Assembly (NCBI GenBank): GCA_021806045.1
Contig: JAJZDI010000001.1
Location: forward strand, 132,518-196,517
DNA: 64,000 nucleotides
Reading direction: 5' to 3'
Source: Actinomycetes bacterium
Lineage (GTDB): Bacteria; Actinomycetota; Acidimicrobiia; Acidimicrobiales; RAAP-2
Part shown: piece after piece, positions 6,974 to 18,089 of the stretch
Position numbering within the stretch: the first letter of the stretch is position 1
Layout: every line of letters begins with the position of its first letter
The notes under the pieces: model-generated
What the model saw: the letters and a program-made list of their open reading frames with translations, nothing else
The model's database searches: none
Told to the model about the DNA's origin: nothing
Translations under genes and position numbers: made by a program

Positions 6974-9118
6974 GTGGACGGCGACACCCCAGTGCCGAGC
7001 GACGGTCCGGGGGACGTTCCCTACCAGTCCCTCTACCGCAGGTTCCGGCCCGGGACCTTCGCCGAGGTCAGGGGCCAGGACCACGTGGTGCTCGCCCTCC
7101 GCAACGCGGTGCGTGACGGCCGGGTTGCCCACGCCTACCTCTTCAGCGGACCCCGGGGGACGGGCAAGACGTCCACGGCCCGGATCCTGGCCAAGGCGCT
7201 CAACTGCGCGAATCCCCATGACGGCGAGCCGTGTGGCGAATGCGCCTCGTGCCTCGAGATCACCCGGGGGACCTCACTCGACGTCCACGAGCTCGACGCC
7301 GCGTCCAACAACGGGGTCGAGGCCATGCGGGACCTGGTGTCGCGGGCCGCGCTCGGTACGCCTGGCCGGCAGAAGGTGTACATCGTCGACGAGGTCCACA
7401 TGCTGTCGACGGCGGCCTCCAACGCGCTCCTGAAGACGCTCGAGGAACCGCCGGCGCACGTCGTGTTCGTGCTGGCCACGACCGATCCGCAGAAGGTCCT
7501 GCCCACCATCCGCAGCCGCACCCAGCACTTCGAGTTCCGCCTGCTCGGGGCGGAGACCCTGGTCTCGCTGCTGGAGGACGTCCGCACCGCGGCCGGTCTG
7601 GAGCTCGGTGACGAGGCCCTCGGCCTGGCCGTGCGCCGGGGCCGGGGGTCGGCCCGCGACACCCTCTCGGTCCTCGACCAGCTGGCCGCATCCGACCACC
7701 TCGACGACGACCTGCCCGAGCTCGGCACCGTGGCCGGCGCGCTGGCCGACCGCGACGCCTCGGCCGCGTTGGTGGCCGTCTCGCAGCTGGTCGAGGGCGG
7801 CTGGGGGCCGGCCCAGTTGGCGGCCGACCTGGTCGAGTACCTCCGCCAGGGCTTCCTGTCGCTCGTCGCACCGGACCTGGTGGCGCTGGCCGGCACCGAG
7901 CGCGACTCGGTGGCCGACGTCGCCACCCGGCTGGGCCTCGCCGGCGTGGTGCGGGCACTCGAGACGATCGGCGCGGCCCAGGTGCAGATGCGCGACGCGC
8001 CCGACCCCCGGGTCAACCTGGAGGTGTCGCTGGTCCGGTTGGCCCACCCCGAGGCGGACGAGGGGCTCGAGGCCGTCCTTGCCCGGCTGGAGCGCCTGGA
8101 GCGGACCGTGGCCGGGATGGGTGCCGGAGGCGCACCGGCTGCTCACCCGCCAGCCCGTTCCACCGGCGGCCTCCATGGGGTGCCCGCCGCAGAGGTCCCG
8201 GTACCGGCGCCGGGACCAGCCACCGAGGTTCCCTCGCCCGCCACCGAGGTCCCGGCCGAGAGCTCGTCCGAGCCGGCTCCACGGACGGCCGCTCCCGGTG
8301 GCCGGCCGACGCTCGGCGCCCTGCGGCGCCAGGCGGCACACGCGGCCGGGAACCCCCCGGCGGCCCCGGCAGCGAGCCCACCTCGTGGTCCGGTACCAGA
8401 CAGCCAGGTTCCAGCACCGGTCGCCGCCGCCGAACCTCCAGCCGCACCAGCCGAACCTCCGGCCGCACCGGCACCGGCGCCGGCACCGGACGGCGAGCCT
8501 GGAGGAGGCGCCCCCGCCGTCGGCGCTCCCCCCGCCAGCGGGCTCCCCAGCCGGGACCAGCTGACCGAGGCATGGGGCGATCACATCCTCACCCGGCTCC
8601 GGCCCAAGGCGAAGGCGCTCCTCGTGGCCGGCCGCTTCCTCGAGGTGGGGGACGCCGCCGTGTTCGCCCTGCCCAACCAGATCCACCGGGACCGGTGCGA
8701 GGAGGTCCGCCCCGACGTCGAGGCGGTGCTGGCCGCGCACTTCGGCCGCCCCGTCCCCGTCCGCATGGTGGTCGAGCCGGACGGGTCAGGTGGCCCTCCG
8801 TCGCCCGGCGCTCCCCGGCCGGCCCCTGTCGCGCCGGAACGATCCGGTGGGCCGGCTGCAGCCGATCGTTCCGGTGGGCCGGCGGGTGCGGGTTCGCCAT
8901 CGGCGCCCACGGAGCCGGCGACCACGGAGCCGTCAGTTGCAGCGCCGCCAGTCTCTGCGCCGGAGCGGGCTGCGATGCCGGCGACCGACCAGCCGCCCGA
9001 TCCCGAGGAGGACCTGGCCATCTTCGAGACGGCCCGGCAGGTCAGCGAGGCCGAGTACGACGGATCGGCCGAGGCGCGCCTGCTGCGGGCCTTCCCCGGT
9101 GCCGAGGAGGTCCGGTGA
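6974..9118 (+). CDS. dnaX: DNA polymerase III subunits gamma and tau
   Basis: AAA+ clamp-loader subunit of about 714 aa that assembles the beta sliding clamp on DNA. After a short N-terminus comes YQSLYRRFRPGTF, Walker A GPRGTGKTS, a four-Cys zinc module (CANPHDGEPCGECASC), Walker B VYIVDEVHML and the SRC motif (TIRSRTQHF). The C-terminal half is a long Pro/Ala-rich linker followed by a tau-like segment around GDHILTRLRPKAKALL. The frame is open further upstream through the SRP RNA, so that part is not coding. GTG 6974 is preferred, with GTG 6992 as alternative. A GTG at 9115 overlaps the stop. No slippery A-rich site for programmed frameshifting was seen. Confidence 0.93.
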   Translation: MDGDTPVPSDGPGDVPYQSLYRRFRPGTFAEVRGQDHVVLALRNAVRDGRVAHAYLFSGPRGTGKTSTARILAKALNCANPHDGEPCGECASCLEITRGTSLDVHELDAASNNGVEAMRDLVSRAALGTPGRQKVYIVDEVHMLSTAASNALLKTLEEPPAHVVFVLATTDPQKVLPTIRSRTQHFEFRLLGAETLVSLLEDVRTAAGLELGDEALGLAVRRGRGSARDTLSVLDQLAASDHLDDDLPELGTVAGALADRDASAALVAVSQLVEGGWGPAQLAADLVEYLRQGFLSLVAPDLVALAGTERDSVADVATRLGLAGVVRALETIGAAQVQMRDAPDPRVNLEVSLVRLAHPEADEGLEAVLARLERLERTVAGMGAGGAPAAHPPARSTGGLHGVPAAEVPVPAPGPATEVPSPATEVPAESSSEPAPRTAAPGGRPTLGALRRQAAHAAGNPPAAPAASPPRGPVPDSQVPAPVAAAEPPAAPAEPPAAPAPAPAPDGEPGGGAPAVGAPPASGLPSRDQLTEAWGDHILTRLRPKAKALLVAGRFLEVGDAAVFALPNQIHRDRCEEVRPDVEAVLAAHFGRPVPVRMVVEPDGSGGPPSPGAPRPAPVAPERSGGPAAADRSGGPAGAGSPSAPTEPATTEPSVAAPPVSAPERAAMPATDQPPDPEEDLAIFETARQVSEAEYDGSAEARLLRAFPGAEEVR

Positions 9119-9243
9119 CCGACGTGGCCCGACCCGCCACCGGGGACCCGCCGCCGTTCCCCGTTCGTGCCGGCACGAGCACCGCCCGCCGCGTGCGACG
9201 GGCACGTCCCGGCCGGCGGGCGCTCCCCGTGGAGGCGGGCTGA
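9115..9243 (+). CDS. 42-aa hypothetical protein between dnaX and recR
   Basis: Small frame overlapping the dnaX stop (GTGA) and ending immediately before the recR ATG. The product would be 42 aa, very rich in Arg and Pro, with no domain. It occupies the position where ybaB/ebfC normally lies in dnaX-ybaB-recR clusters but shows no resemblance to that family. It may be translated only to couple dnaX to recR, or it may simply be spacer. Confidence 0.3.
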   Translation: MTDVARPATGDPPPFPVRAGTSTARRVRRARPGRRALPVEAG

Positions 9244-9849
9244 ATGCCCGCCTTCTCCGGCCCCCTCCAGGCCCTCGTCGACGAGCTCGGGCGGCTCCCC
9301 GGCGTCGGCCCCAAGTCGGCCCAGCGCATCGCCTTCTACCTCCTCAAGGTGCCCGGCCCCGACGCCCTCCGCCTGGCCGACGCCATCACCGCGGTGAAGG
9401 AGCGGATGACCCTGTGCACGCGCTGCTTCAACGTGGCCGAGGGGGAGCTGTGCGCCATCTGCCTCGATGACCGGCGCGACAGCACCGTCGTATGCGTGGT
9501 GGAGGACCCCCGCGACATCGTGGCCGTGGAGAAGACGGGCGAGTTCGCCGGCCGCTACCACGTGCTCCAGGGCGCCCTCAACCCGATCGAGGGGGTGGGG
9601 CCGGACCAGCTGCGCGTCCGCGAGTTGCTGGCCCGGGTCGACGCCGAGGGCCTCACCGAGATCATCCTGTGCACCAACCCCAACCTCGAGGGTGAGGCGA
9701 CGGCCATGTACCTCGCCCGGCTGCTCAACCCGCTGGGGCTGACGGTGACCCGGATCGCCAGCGGCCTGCCGGTGGGTGGCGACCTCGAGTACGCCGACGA
9801 GCTGACCCTGGGGCGGGCCCTCGAGGGACGCCGTACCGTCGAAGCCTGA
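9244..9849 (+). CDS. recR: recombination mediator protein RecR
   Basis: RecR of 201 aa, which acts with RecF and RecO to load RecA at gaps. An N-terminal helix-hairpin-helix region ([17 protein letters not shown]), the four-Cys zinc finger [16 protein letters not shown] and the Toprim domain ([17 protein letters not shown]...) occur in the expected order, and the length is normal. The ATG immediately follows a TGA (9241-9243), and GGAGGCGG just upstream can serve as ribosome binding site. It is directly downstream of dnaX, the common arrangement. Confidence 0.96.
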   Translation: MPAFSGPLQALVDELGRLPGVGPKSAQRIAFYLLKVPGPDALRLADAITAVKERMTLCTRCFNVAEGELCAICLDDRRDSTVVCVVEDPRDIVAVEKTGEFAGRYHVLQGALNPIEGVGPDQLRVRELLARVDAEGLTEIILCTNPNLEGEATAMYLARLLNPLGLTVTRIASGLPVGGDLEYADELTLGRALEGRRTVEA

Positions 9850-9887
9850 GGCGGGCCCGGGGCTCCCGCCCACACGCCGGCGCCTCT

Positions 9888-10490
9888 GTGGGGCACCATG
9901 CACATGTGGCCCCCGAGACCGACGGCACCATCCCGCCCCCGCGCCGCTACCTGTGGATGCTGCGGCACGCCAAGGCGGCTACCGGCTCGCCGGGTGGTGA
10001 CCACGCCCGGCCGCTCACCGAGCGGGGCCGCCGGGACGCCGCCGCCCTCGCCTCCCGCCTGACCGCCGGTGCCGGGGCGCTGGCCATGGTCGGCCCGGAC
10101 GGTGAGGACATCCCCCCGCCCGAACTGGTGGTGTGCTCGACCGCAGTCCGGACGACGGAGACGGCCGCGCTCGCCCTGACCGCCCCCGGGGGCGTCGCAC
10201 CCGAAGTCCGCAGGGAGCGGGCCGTCTACGGCGCCTCCGTGCCGACCGCGCTCGGCGTCCTCCACGAGCTGGGCGACGCTCCTCCTTCGGTCGTGCTCGT
10301 CGGCCACAACCCGACCGCCTTCTCGCTCACCTGGGAGCTGCTCGACCCGACCGGCGGCGGCCGTGAGCGCCTCGAGGCCCACGGCTTCCCGACGTGCACG
10401 CTGGCCGTGGTGGCGCTCCCCGCCGCCTCGTGGGCCGAGGTGGAGCTGTCCACCGGCCGGCTCTGCGGTGTGGCGTCGCCCCCCTACTGA
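9888..10490 (+). CDS. histidine phosphatase family protein, SixA-like
   Basis: Protein of 200 aa (194 if GTG 9906 is used) of the phosphoglycerate-mutase-like histidine phosphatase superfamily. The catalytic motif is MLRHAKA near the N-terminus, a second active-site segment is VVCSTAVRTTET, and the distal VLVGHNPTA carries the second conserved His. The short size and RHAK form resemble SixA, which dephosphorylates phosphohistidine in HPt domains; the real substrate here is unknown. It follows recR with a 38-bp gap and may be cotranscribed. Confidence 0.8.
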   Translation: MGHHAHVAPETDGTIPPPRRYLWMLRHAKAATGSPGGDHARPLTERGRRDAAALASRLTAGAGALAMVGPDGEDIPPPELVVCSTAVRTTETAALALTAPGGVAPEVRRERAVYGASVPTALGVLHELGDAPPSVVLVGHNPTAFSLTWELLDPTGGGRERLEAHGFPTCTLAVVALPAASWAEVELSTGRLCGVASPPY

Positions 10491-10635
10491 GGCCGGGTTC
10501 CCGAGAGGCCCCGCTCCCGAGAGGCCCAGCACCGAGTCGACGGCACCTCGGACGCGACGGACGGCCGGCACGGATGCCGGCCGTCCTCGTAGCCCACGGG
10601 ACTGTGGCCGACCGCCCGGTCGGACCGCTGCCGGA

Positions 10636-11817
10636 TCAGATTGTGCGCAGCACGGCGGCGTCACCCTGGCCGCCGCCACCGCACAGGCTCACCGCAGCGG
10701 TGCCGCCGCCCCGGCGCTTGAGCTCGTAGAGGGCGGTCAGCGCCACCCGGGTCCCCGACATGCCGACGGGGTGGCCCAGCGCGATGGCGCCGCCGTTCAC
10801 GTTGACCTTGTCCTCGGGGATCCCCAGCTCGTCGGTCGACGTGAGGCCGACAGCGGCGAACGCCTCGTTGATCTCGAAGATGTCGATGTCGTCCACCGTC
10901 AGCTTGGCCTTGGCCAGTGCCTGGGCGGTGGCACGGGCCGGCTGGGACAGCAGCGACGGGTCGGGGCCGGCCACCTGGCCGTAGCTGACCAGCTCGCCCA
11001 GGGCGGACACCCCCAGCTCCTCCGCCTTCGCCTTCGACATCACGATGACAGCGGCGGCGCCGTCGGAGATCTGCGAGGCGTTGCCGGCGGTGATGGTGCC
11101 GTTCTTGTCGAAGGCGGGCCGCAGCTTGCCCAGCGACTCCACCGTCGTCTCGGGGCGGACGCCCTCGTCGGTGTCGACGGCGACCGGGTCGCCCTTGCGC
11201 TGGGGCACGAGCACCGGGACGATCTCCTCGGCGAACTTGCCCGACTTGATGGCAGCGGCCGCCTTTTCGTGGGAGGCGGCGCTGAAAGCGTCCTGGCGCT
11301 CGCGGGACACGCCGTCGGCACCGTTGTAGCGCTCGGTGCCGAGGCCCATGGCGCACTGGTCGAAGGCGCAGAAGAGGCCGTCGTACATCATCGAGTCGAC
11401 CAGGGTGCCGTCGCCCAGGCGGTAGCCGCCGCGGGCACCGGGGAGCAGGTAGGGGGCCTGGGTCATCGACTCCATGCCCCCCGCCACCACGATGTCGGCC
11501 TCGCCCGCGTTGATGAGCAGGTCGGCCAGGTAGATGGCGTTGAGGCCGGACAGGCACACCTTGTTGACGGTGGTCGCCGCCACCGACATGGGGATACCGG
11601 CCTTCACAGCGGCCTGGCGGGCGGTGATCTGGCCCGCACCGGCCTGGATCACCTGGCCCATGAACACGTAGTCGACCTGGTCGGGGCGGATGCCCGCCCG
11701 CTCCAGCGCGGCGGCGATGGCGAACCCGCCCAGCTCGGTGGCGGCGAACCCGCCGAGCCCACCGGACAGCTTGCCGATGGGGGTGCGGGCACCAGCGACG
11801 ATGACGGAACCGGGCAT
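10636..11817 (-). CDS. acetyl-CoA C-acetyltransferase (thiolase)
   Basis: Thiolase of 393 aa, condensing two acetyl-CoA to acetoacetyl-CoA or cleaving beta-ketoacyl-CoA. The nucleophilic Cys lies in [10 protein letters not shown], the [10 protein letters not shown] motif carries the catalytic His, and the second Cys is in [11 protein letters not shown]. The start [17 protein letters not shown] at 11817 has GGAGG 6-8 bases upstream; the frame upstream is not typical of the family. In this window it can supply acetoacetyl-CoA to the dehydrogenase at 28453-29310 and so feed the crotonyl-CoA carboxylase route. It is divergent from the flavin reductase gene. Confidence 0.93.
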   Translation of the reverse strand: MPGSVIVAGARTPIGKLSGGLGGFAATELGGFAIAAALERAGIRPDQVDYVFMGQVIQAGAGQITARQAAVKAGIPMSVAATTVNKVCLSGLNAIYLADLLINAGEADIVVAGGMESMTQAPYLLPGARGGYRLGDGTLVDSMMYDGLFCAFDQCAMGLGTERYNGADGVSRERQDAFSAASHEKAAAAIKSGKFAEEIVPVLVPQRKGDPVAVDTDEGVRPETTVESLGKLRPAFDKNGTITAGNASQISDGAAAVIVMSKAKAEELGVSALGELVSYGQVAGPDPSLLSQPARATAQALAKAKLTVDDIDIFEINEAFAAVGLTSTDELGIPEDKVNVNGGAIALGHPVGMSGTRVALTALYELKRRGGGTAAVSLCGGGGQGDAAVLRTI

Positions 11818-12099
11818 GGGGGACCTCCGGGGCCAGTGCGGCCCAAGTGTGACGGCGACCCGATCTGGGGCCGCTCCAGCGTTGGCCACACTCTACGGGA
11901 CGGGCCCGCCAGGTGGAAACCCGTTGCACGGTCGGGACCGGCGGCCACGTCATGCCGACGGGGACGGTCGGCACCCGGCATGTCCACGGGACGTTCCGTA
12001 GCGGCGCCGGACCTCCTAGCGTGCCTGGTGACGCCGAACGCCGAACGCCGGCGAACCGGTGACGCCGACGTCCATGCCCGACCCCTACCGGAGGAACCC
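11818..12099. promoter_or_regulatory. divergent intergenic region, thiolase / flavin reductase
   Basis: About 280 bases between two divergent genes, expected to hold both promoters. A short tandem of CGCCGAACG is visible at about 12033-12047. I see no gene and no clear -35/-10 pair. Confidence 0.35.
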
Positions 12100-12699
12100 A
12101 TGCCCGACCAGTCCGGACGCCCCCAGCTCCACGTCGTCGTGACCAGCACCCGCCCCGGCCGGGTGGGCCTGCCGGTCGGCCAGTGGTTCGACGCCGTGGC
12201 CCGTGAGCACGGCGGCTTCGCCGTGCGCTTCGTCGACCTGGCCGAGATCGACCTGCCCCTGGTGGACGAGCCCAACCATCCCCGCCTGGCCCAGTACACC
12301 CACGCCCACACCCGGGCCTGGAGCGAGATCGTCTCGGCGGCCGACGCCTTCGCCTTCGTCACTCCCGAGTACAACTACGGCTTCAACGCCCCCTTCAAGA
12401 ACGCGGTGGACTACCTCTTCCACGAGTGGGCCTACAAGCCGGCCGGCTTCGTCAGCTACGGCGGCGTGTCCGGCGGCCTGCGGGGCGTGCAGATGGCCAA
12501 GCAGGTCCTCACCACCCTGAAGGTGATGCCGATCACCGAGGCCGTCTCCGTCCCCTTCGTCGCCCAGTTCATCGACGACGACGGCACCTTCCGTCCGAAC
12601 GACGTGATCGAGGCGTCGGCCACCGCCATGCTCGACGAGCTCCTGCGGTGGGCGGGGGCGCTGGCCGTGCTGCGGGAGCCCGCCGCCGGCGCCGGTTGA
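12100..12699 (+). CDS. NAD(P)H-dependent FMN reductase family protein
   Basis: Flavodoxin-like protein of 199 aa. TSTRPGRVGLPVG near the N-terminus is the phosphate-binding loop for FMN, and TPEYNYGFNAPFKNAVDYL is the second signature of the NADPH-dependent FMN reductase family (PF03358). The ATG at 12100 is preceded by GGAGGAACCC, a good ribosome binding site; the frame open upstream is antisense to the thiolase and not coding. Probable role: reduction of FMN or quinones. No partner oxygenase is adjacent. Confidence 0.88.
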   Translation: MPDQSGRPQLHVVVTSTRPGRVGLPVGQWFDAVAREHGGFAVRFVDLAEIDLPLVDEPNHPRLAQYTHAHTRAWSEIVSAADAFAFVTPEYNYGFNAPFKNAVDYLFHEWAYKPAGFVSYGGVSGGLRGVQMAKQVLTTLKVMPITEAVSVPFVAQFIDDDGTFRPNDVIEASATAMLDELLRWAGALAVLREPAAGAG

Positions 12700-12752
12700 G
12701 GCGTCGGCGGGACCGCGGAGGCGGACCAGGACCGGAACGGGCGGTGCGGCGC

Positions 12753-12758
12753 TAGTCT
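12753..12758 (+). promoter_or_regulatory. -10 element for leaderless ccr
   Basis: TAGTCT at 12753-12758 with exactly 8 nt to the ATG at 12767 and no Shine-Dalgarno. Interpreted as a -10 hexamer giving a leaderless transcript. Confidence 0.5.
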
Positions 12759-12766
12759 CCTGGCCC

Positions 12767-14107
12767 ATGCAGCAGATCCTCGACGCCATCCTCGCCGGGG
12801 CCACGGGCGACGACCTCGCCGCCGTGCCCCTCCCCGAGTCCTATCGTGCCGCCCTCGTCCGCCGGGAGGACGCCGACATGTTCGAGGGGGTGGCCTCCGA
12901 GGACAAGGACCCCCGCAAGTCGCTCCGGGTGGAGGAGGTGGCCGTCCCCGAGCTCGCTCCCGACGAGGCCTACATCGCGGTGATGGCCAGCGCCATCAAC
13001 TTCAACACGGTGTGGACGTCGATCTTCGAGCCCCTGTCAACCTTCGGGTTCCTCGACCGCCTGGGCAAGGAGGGGCGCTGGGGTGCCCGCCACGCCCTGC
13101 CCTACCACGTGGTCGGCTCCGACGCGGCGGCCGTGGTGCTGCGGGTGGGGTCGGCCGTGCGCAGCTGGAAGCCGGGCGACAAGGTCACCATCCACTGCAA
13201 CTACGTGGACGACCAGGACCCCTCGGCCCACGACGACTCCATGCTGGCGGCCAACCAGCGCATCTGGGGCTTCGAGACCAACTTCGGCGGTCTCGCGGAC
13301 CTGGCCGTGGTGAAGGCTAACCAGCTGATGCCCAAACCGGCCCACCTCTCCTGGGAGGAGGCGGCGGTGAACGCCCTGTGCAACTCCACCTCGTACCGCA
13401 TGGTGGTCTCGGCCAACGGGGCGGGGATGAAGCAGGGCGACAAGGTGCTCGTCTGGGGGGCGACGGGCGGGCTCGGGGCCTATGCCGTCCAGTACGTGCT
13501 GAACGGCGGGGGGATCCCCGTGGGCGTCGTCTCCTCGCCGGAGAAGGCCGAGCTCCTCCACCAGATGGGGGTGGAGGCCGTCATCGACCGCAAGGCGGCC
13601 GGCTACCGGTTCTGGAAGGACGCCCACACCCAGGACGAGTCCGAGTGGCGGCGTCTCGGCAAGGACATCCGGGCCCTGGTGGGAGACGACGTGGACATCG
13701 TCTTCGAGCACCCCGGCCGCCAGACCATGGGGGCGTCGGTGTTCGTGGCCAAGCGGGCCGGCACCATCGTCACCTGTGCGGCCACCTCGGGCTACATGAT
13801 CGAGTACGACAACCGCCACCTGTGGATGAAGCTGAAGACCATCAAGGGCTCCCACTTCGCCAACTACCGGGAGGCGTGGGACGCCAACCAACTGGTGTGC
13901 GACGGCAAGATCGTCCCGCCGCTGTCGGCCGTGTTCGACCTCGAGCACGCGGGCGAGGCCGCCTACCAGGTCCACCACAACCTCCACGAGGGCAAGATCG
14001 GCGTGCTGTGCCTGGCCCCCTCCGAGGGCATGGGCATCGACGACCCCGAGGCCAGAGCGCGTATCGGCGAGGACCGCATCACCCTGTTCCGGAGGGCCGA
14101 GGCGTGA
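12767..14107 (+). CDS. ccr: crotonyl-CoA carboxylase/reductase
   Basis: Medium-chain reductase of 446 aa that converts crotonyl-CoA, CO2 and NADPH to ethylmalonyl-CoA, the key step of the ethylmalonyl-CoA pathway. The N-terminus (DPRKSLRVEEVAVPELAPDE) and AINFNTVWTSIFEP are characteristic of Ccr rather than of ordinary enoyl reductases. Segments WGFETNFGG and GSHFANYREAW contain the Phe-Glu and His that I recall as CO2-binding residues in characterised Ccr, and the NADP-binding GATGGLGAYA is present. The next gene, an epimerase, overlaps by GTGA. The product could also serve as a polyketide extender, but no such cluster is here. Confidence 0.93.
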   Translation: MQQILDAILAGATGDDLAAVPLPESYRAALVRREDADMFEGVASEDKDPRKSLRVEEVAVPELAPDEAYIAVMASAINFNTVWTSIFEPLSTFGFLDRLGKEGRWGARHALPYHVVGSDAAAVVLRVGSAVRSWKPGDKVTIHCNYVDDQDPSAHDDSMLAANQRIWGFETNFGGLADLAVVKANQLMPKPAHLSWEEAAVNALCNSTSYRMVVSANGAGMKQGDKVLVWGATGGLGAYAVQYVLNGGGIPVGVVSSPEKAELLHQMGVEAVIDRKAAGYRFWKDAHTQDESEWRRLGKDIRALVGDDVDIVFEHPGRQTMGASVFVAKRAGTIVTCAATSGYMIEYDNRHLWMKLKTIKGSHFANYREAWDANQLVCDGKIVPPLSAVFDLEHAGEAAYQVHHNLHEGKIGVLCLAPSEGMGIDDPEARARIGEDRITLFRRAEA

Positions 14108-14514
14108 GCGGGCTGCTGCTGACCGAGATCGACCACGTGGCCATCGCCGTTTCCGACCTGGAGGCGGCCATCGCCTACTACCGCGACACCTTCGGTGCCG
14201 AGGTGGTCCACCGGGAGCGGGTCGACTCCGACGGCGTCGAGGAGGCGCTGATCAAGGTGGCCGACAGCTACATCCAGCTCCTCACGCCGACCACGGAGAC
14301 CTCGCCGGTGGCCAAGTACCTGGCCAACAAGGGCGAGGGGCTCCACCACGTCGGCTACCGGGTGGCCGACTGCGCCGCCGCCCTCCAGTCGGTGAAGGAC
14401 CATGGTGGACGCACCATCGACGAGGCCCCCCGGCCCGGGTCGCGGGGGACGACGGTCGCCTTCGTCCACCCGAAGGGTGCCTTCGGCACCCTCATCGAGC
14501 TGGTCCAGGAGTAG
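14104..14514 (+). CDS. mce: methylmalonyl-CoA / ethylmalonyl-CoA epimerase
   Basis: VOC-superfamily protein of 136 aa. IDHVAIAVSDLEAAIAYY at the N-terminus, LLTPTTETSPVAKYL in the middle, the GLHHVGYRV metal-ligand strand and the C-terminal GTLIELVQ are the family's conserved elements; His in DHVAIA and HHVGY and Glu in LIELV are the expected metal ligands. It interconverts (2R)- and (2S)-methylmalonyl-CoA and in this pathway probably ethylmalonyl-CoA too. The GTG start overlaps the ccr stop (GTGA), so the two are translationally coupled and functionally linked. Confidence 0.93.
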   Translation: MSGLLLTEIDHVAIAVSDLEAAIAYYRDTFGAEVVHRERVDSDGVEEALIKVADSYIQLLTPTTETSPVAKYLANKGEGLHHVGYRVADCAAALQSVKDHGGRTIDEAPRPGSRGTTVAFVHPKGAFGTLIELVQE

Positions 14515-14521
14515 GCGGGGC

Positions 14522-16444
14522 TCAGCCGGGAGGGGCGCCGTTCGGATCGGCCGAGACCGGTCCGAGCAGCGACGACATCAGCACCGAGAGGATCCCGGCC
14601 AGCGAGCGGTCCTTGGCCGGCGCCGACGGTGACCCCAGGGCGGTGAGGAACGAGTCGAGCTGGGCCCGGGCCTGGGGCTCGGGCAGCGGCGCCAGGGTGG
14701 GCGGCTGCTGGGTGGCGGCCGGTGGCGAGCCCGAACCGTCGAAGACGGGGTTCGAGGTGAGCAGGGCCAGGCGGGCCGTGTCGAGCGTCCCGTTCTGGGC
14801 CAGGGCACCCCCCTGGGCCGACGGTGGGCGGTAGACGCCCCAGCCGTTGGCGCACGGTCCCGACGCCGACCCGCAGTTCTCCTTCCACGTCCAGAAGACG
14901 GTCCCCACCTTGGCCTGGCGCTGGGCGGCGACCATGCCGGTGAGGATGGTGCCGTCGCTCGACGGCGAGTCGCCGAACTCGGTCACCAGCAGGGCGGCCC
15001 CGAGGGACGCCGCCTCGGCCTCGGCGGTGGCGTAGCCGAACGTGTACGACGGCGGGTACTGGGGCCCGGAGGCGGACACCCCGCCGAGCAGGGTGTCCAG
15101 GGTGAAGACGTGCGTGTAGATGTGGGGGGCGAAGACCAGGTCCGGGTACTGGCTGAAGGGATGGGCGGCAAGCGCCGCCCCGGTGGACAGCTGGGGGGAG
15201 AAGTCGGCCTGGTTCCGATAGCCGGTCGGTTCGAACAGGATCATCTGCCCGTGGACCAGCACCGGTCCGGCCGGGTAGGCGCACGGGTCGACCTCGGCGG
15301 GGACCTGGGGGAGCGACGCCCGGTGCAGGGCGGCCTCGGCCGCCGTGCCCGACGGGTCGTTGGCCGGGCAGGTGGGCTTGCCGTCCCGCACCCCGGTCAG
15401 GGCCTCGATGGCCCGCTCCGTGAACGGCAGGAGCTGCTGGTCGGAGAAGTCGTAGAGGTTGGCCAGGGGGAGGGCGGCCGAGCTGCCCGGCATGGGCTCG
15501 TTCATCACCTCGTAGCCGAGGACGGCCGGGTTGCCGGCGAAGCGGCGGGCCAGCGCCTCGAGGGCGCCGATGTAGTGGTCCTGGAGGCCGGTGCCGGGAG
15601 CCTGGCCCTGGGGGCCGGGCACCGTCCGGTTGTTCCAGAAGTTGAGGAACGCCTCGGCGGCGGCCAGGTTCAGCTGGCTCTGGCCGTCGGCACCGCAGCT
15701 GGGCTTCCCGTCGGTGAAGACGGCCCACGCCGGTGCCCCGTCCTGGCCGTCGGCCGGGGTGCAGCCGGGCGGGGGCGCCTGCTGGGGGACCGACGCGTCG
15801 GCCGGTGAGGTGAGGAAGCGGGAGTAGCCGTCCTGGTGCATGTCGAGGATGACGCGGATGCCCTGCTGGCGGGCCCACCCCACCACCTGGGCGATCCGGT
15901 CGAGGAACGTCGTCGAGTACGTCCCCGGTGTCGGCTCCAGCTCGCTCCAGTTGATGGTCAGGCGTACGAGGTCGAAGCCGGCCGCCCGCATCTGGGCGAA
16001 GTCGTCCTGCGACCCGGGGGCGCTCGACTGCTGGGCCGCGGGCTTCGCCGCCTGGACCTCGCAGAGGGGCGGGTCGGGGGCGCGGCCGTCGTTCACCGGG
16101 CACGTCCCGTCGTAGGCGGCGGGGTCGACCGGGTAGTGGGGCGCGGTACCGGAGGCGCCGGTATAGGCCTGGTCCTCGAACCCGCTGGCTGCCACCCCCC
16201 GCAGGATCACCCGCTGCCCGGCTGCGTTCGCCAGGTAGGGGACGGCGGCGGCCGAGCCGGGGGCGGCACCGGTCGGGTGGACGACGTGGAGGGGAGCGAA
16301 CGCTCCGGTGGCGGCGGGCCCCGGCGGCGCGCCGGAGCTCCCCGAGCTGCCACACCCGGCCAGCAGCCCTGCCGCCACCACCGTGGCCGCGGCGGCCGCC
16401 CCCAGACGCGTTCCCCTCGACGCTGCCCTCGACGCTCTACGCAC
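14522..16444 (-). CDS. secreted lipoprotein glycoside hydrolase, family GH5
   Basis: Predicted exported glycosidase of about 640 aa. A signal segment ends in the lipobox LLAGC, then comes a linker and a TIM-barrel: [24 protein letters not shown] (acid/base Glu in the NEP motif) and [13 protein letters not shown] (nucleophile Glu) are the signatures of GH5. The overall layout resembles endoglycoceramidase / cellulase-like GH5 enzymes acting on extracellular glycans. GTG 16444 is preferred because the protein then begins [11 protein letters not shown] directly before the signal peptide; CAGGAT lies 6 nt upstream. It lies between mce and the carboxylase on the opposite strand, suggesting independent transcription. 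Confidence 0.85.
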   Translation of the reverse strand: MRRASRAASRGTRLGAAAAATVVAAGLLAGCGSSGSSGAPPGPAATGAFAPLHVVHPTGAAPGSAAAVPYLANAAGQRVILRGVAASGFEDQAYTGASGTAPHYPVDPAAYDGTCPVNDGRAPDPPLCEVQAAKPAAQQSSAPGSQDDFAQMRAAGFDLVRLTINWSELEPTPGTYSTTFLDRIAQVVGWARQQGIRVILDMHQDGYSRFLTSPADASVPQQAPPPGCTPADGQDGAPAWAVFTDGKPSCGADGQSQLNLAAAEAFLNFWNNRTVPGPQGQAPGTGLQDHYIGALEALARRFAGNPAVLGYEVMNEPMPGSSAALPLANLYDFSDQQLLPFTERAIEALTGVRDGKPTCPANDPSGTAAEAALHRASLPQVPAEVDPCAYPAGPVLVHGQMILFEPTGYRNQADFSPQLSTGAALAAHPFSQYPDLVFAPHIYTHVFTLDTLLGGVSASGPQYPPSYTFGYATAEAEAASLGAALLVTEFGDSPSSDGTILTGMVAAQRQAKVGTVFWTWKENCGSASGPCANGWGVYRPPSAQGGALAQNGTLDTARLALLTSNPVFDGSGSPPAATQQPPTLAPLPEPQARAQLDSFLTALGSPSAPAKDRSLAGILSVLMSSLLGPVSADPNGAPPG

Positions 16445-16518
16445 GGGGCGATCCTGCCACGGGCATGCGTCCCGGAGCGGCGATGCCGGCCCCGACGGAG
16501 TGCCCGCCGGTGGTCCGG

Positions 16519-16524
16519 TAGCCT
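16519..16524 (+). promoter_or_regulatory. -10 element for leaderless carboxylase beta gene
   Basis: TAGCCT at 16519-16524 with 8 nt to the ATG at 16533, in the recurrent leaderless arrangement. Confidence 0.5.
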
Positions 16525-16532
16525 CAGGGGCC

Positions 16533-18085
<1,553 letters not shown>

Positions 18086-18089
<4 letters not shown>

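Noticed and set aside
6974-9118. Programmed frameshift site in dnaX
   Set aside because: No A-run slippery heptamer or suitable hairpin was seen; the frame is intact to the tau-like C-terminus.
12000-12100. Upstream extension of the flavin reductase
   Set aside because: The open frame continues far back antisense to the thiolase gene, whereas a clear GGAGGAACCC ribosome binding site marks ATG 12100.
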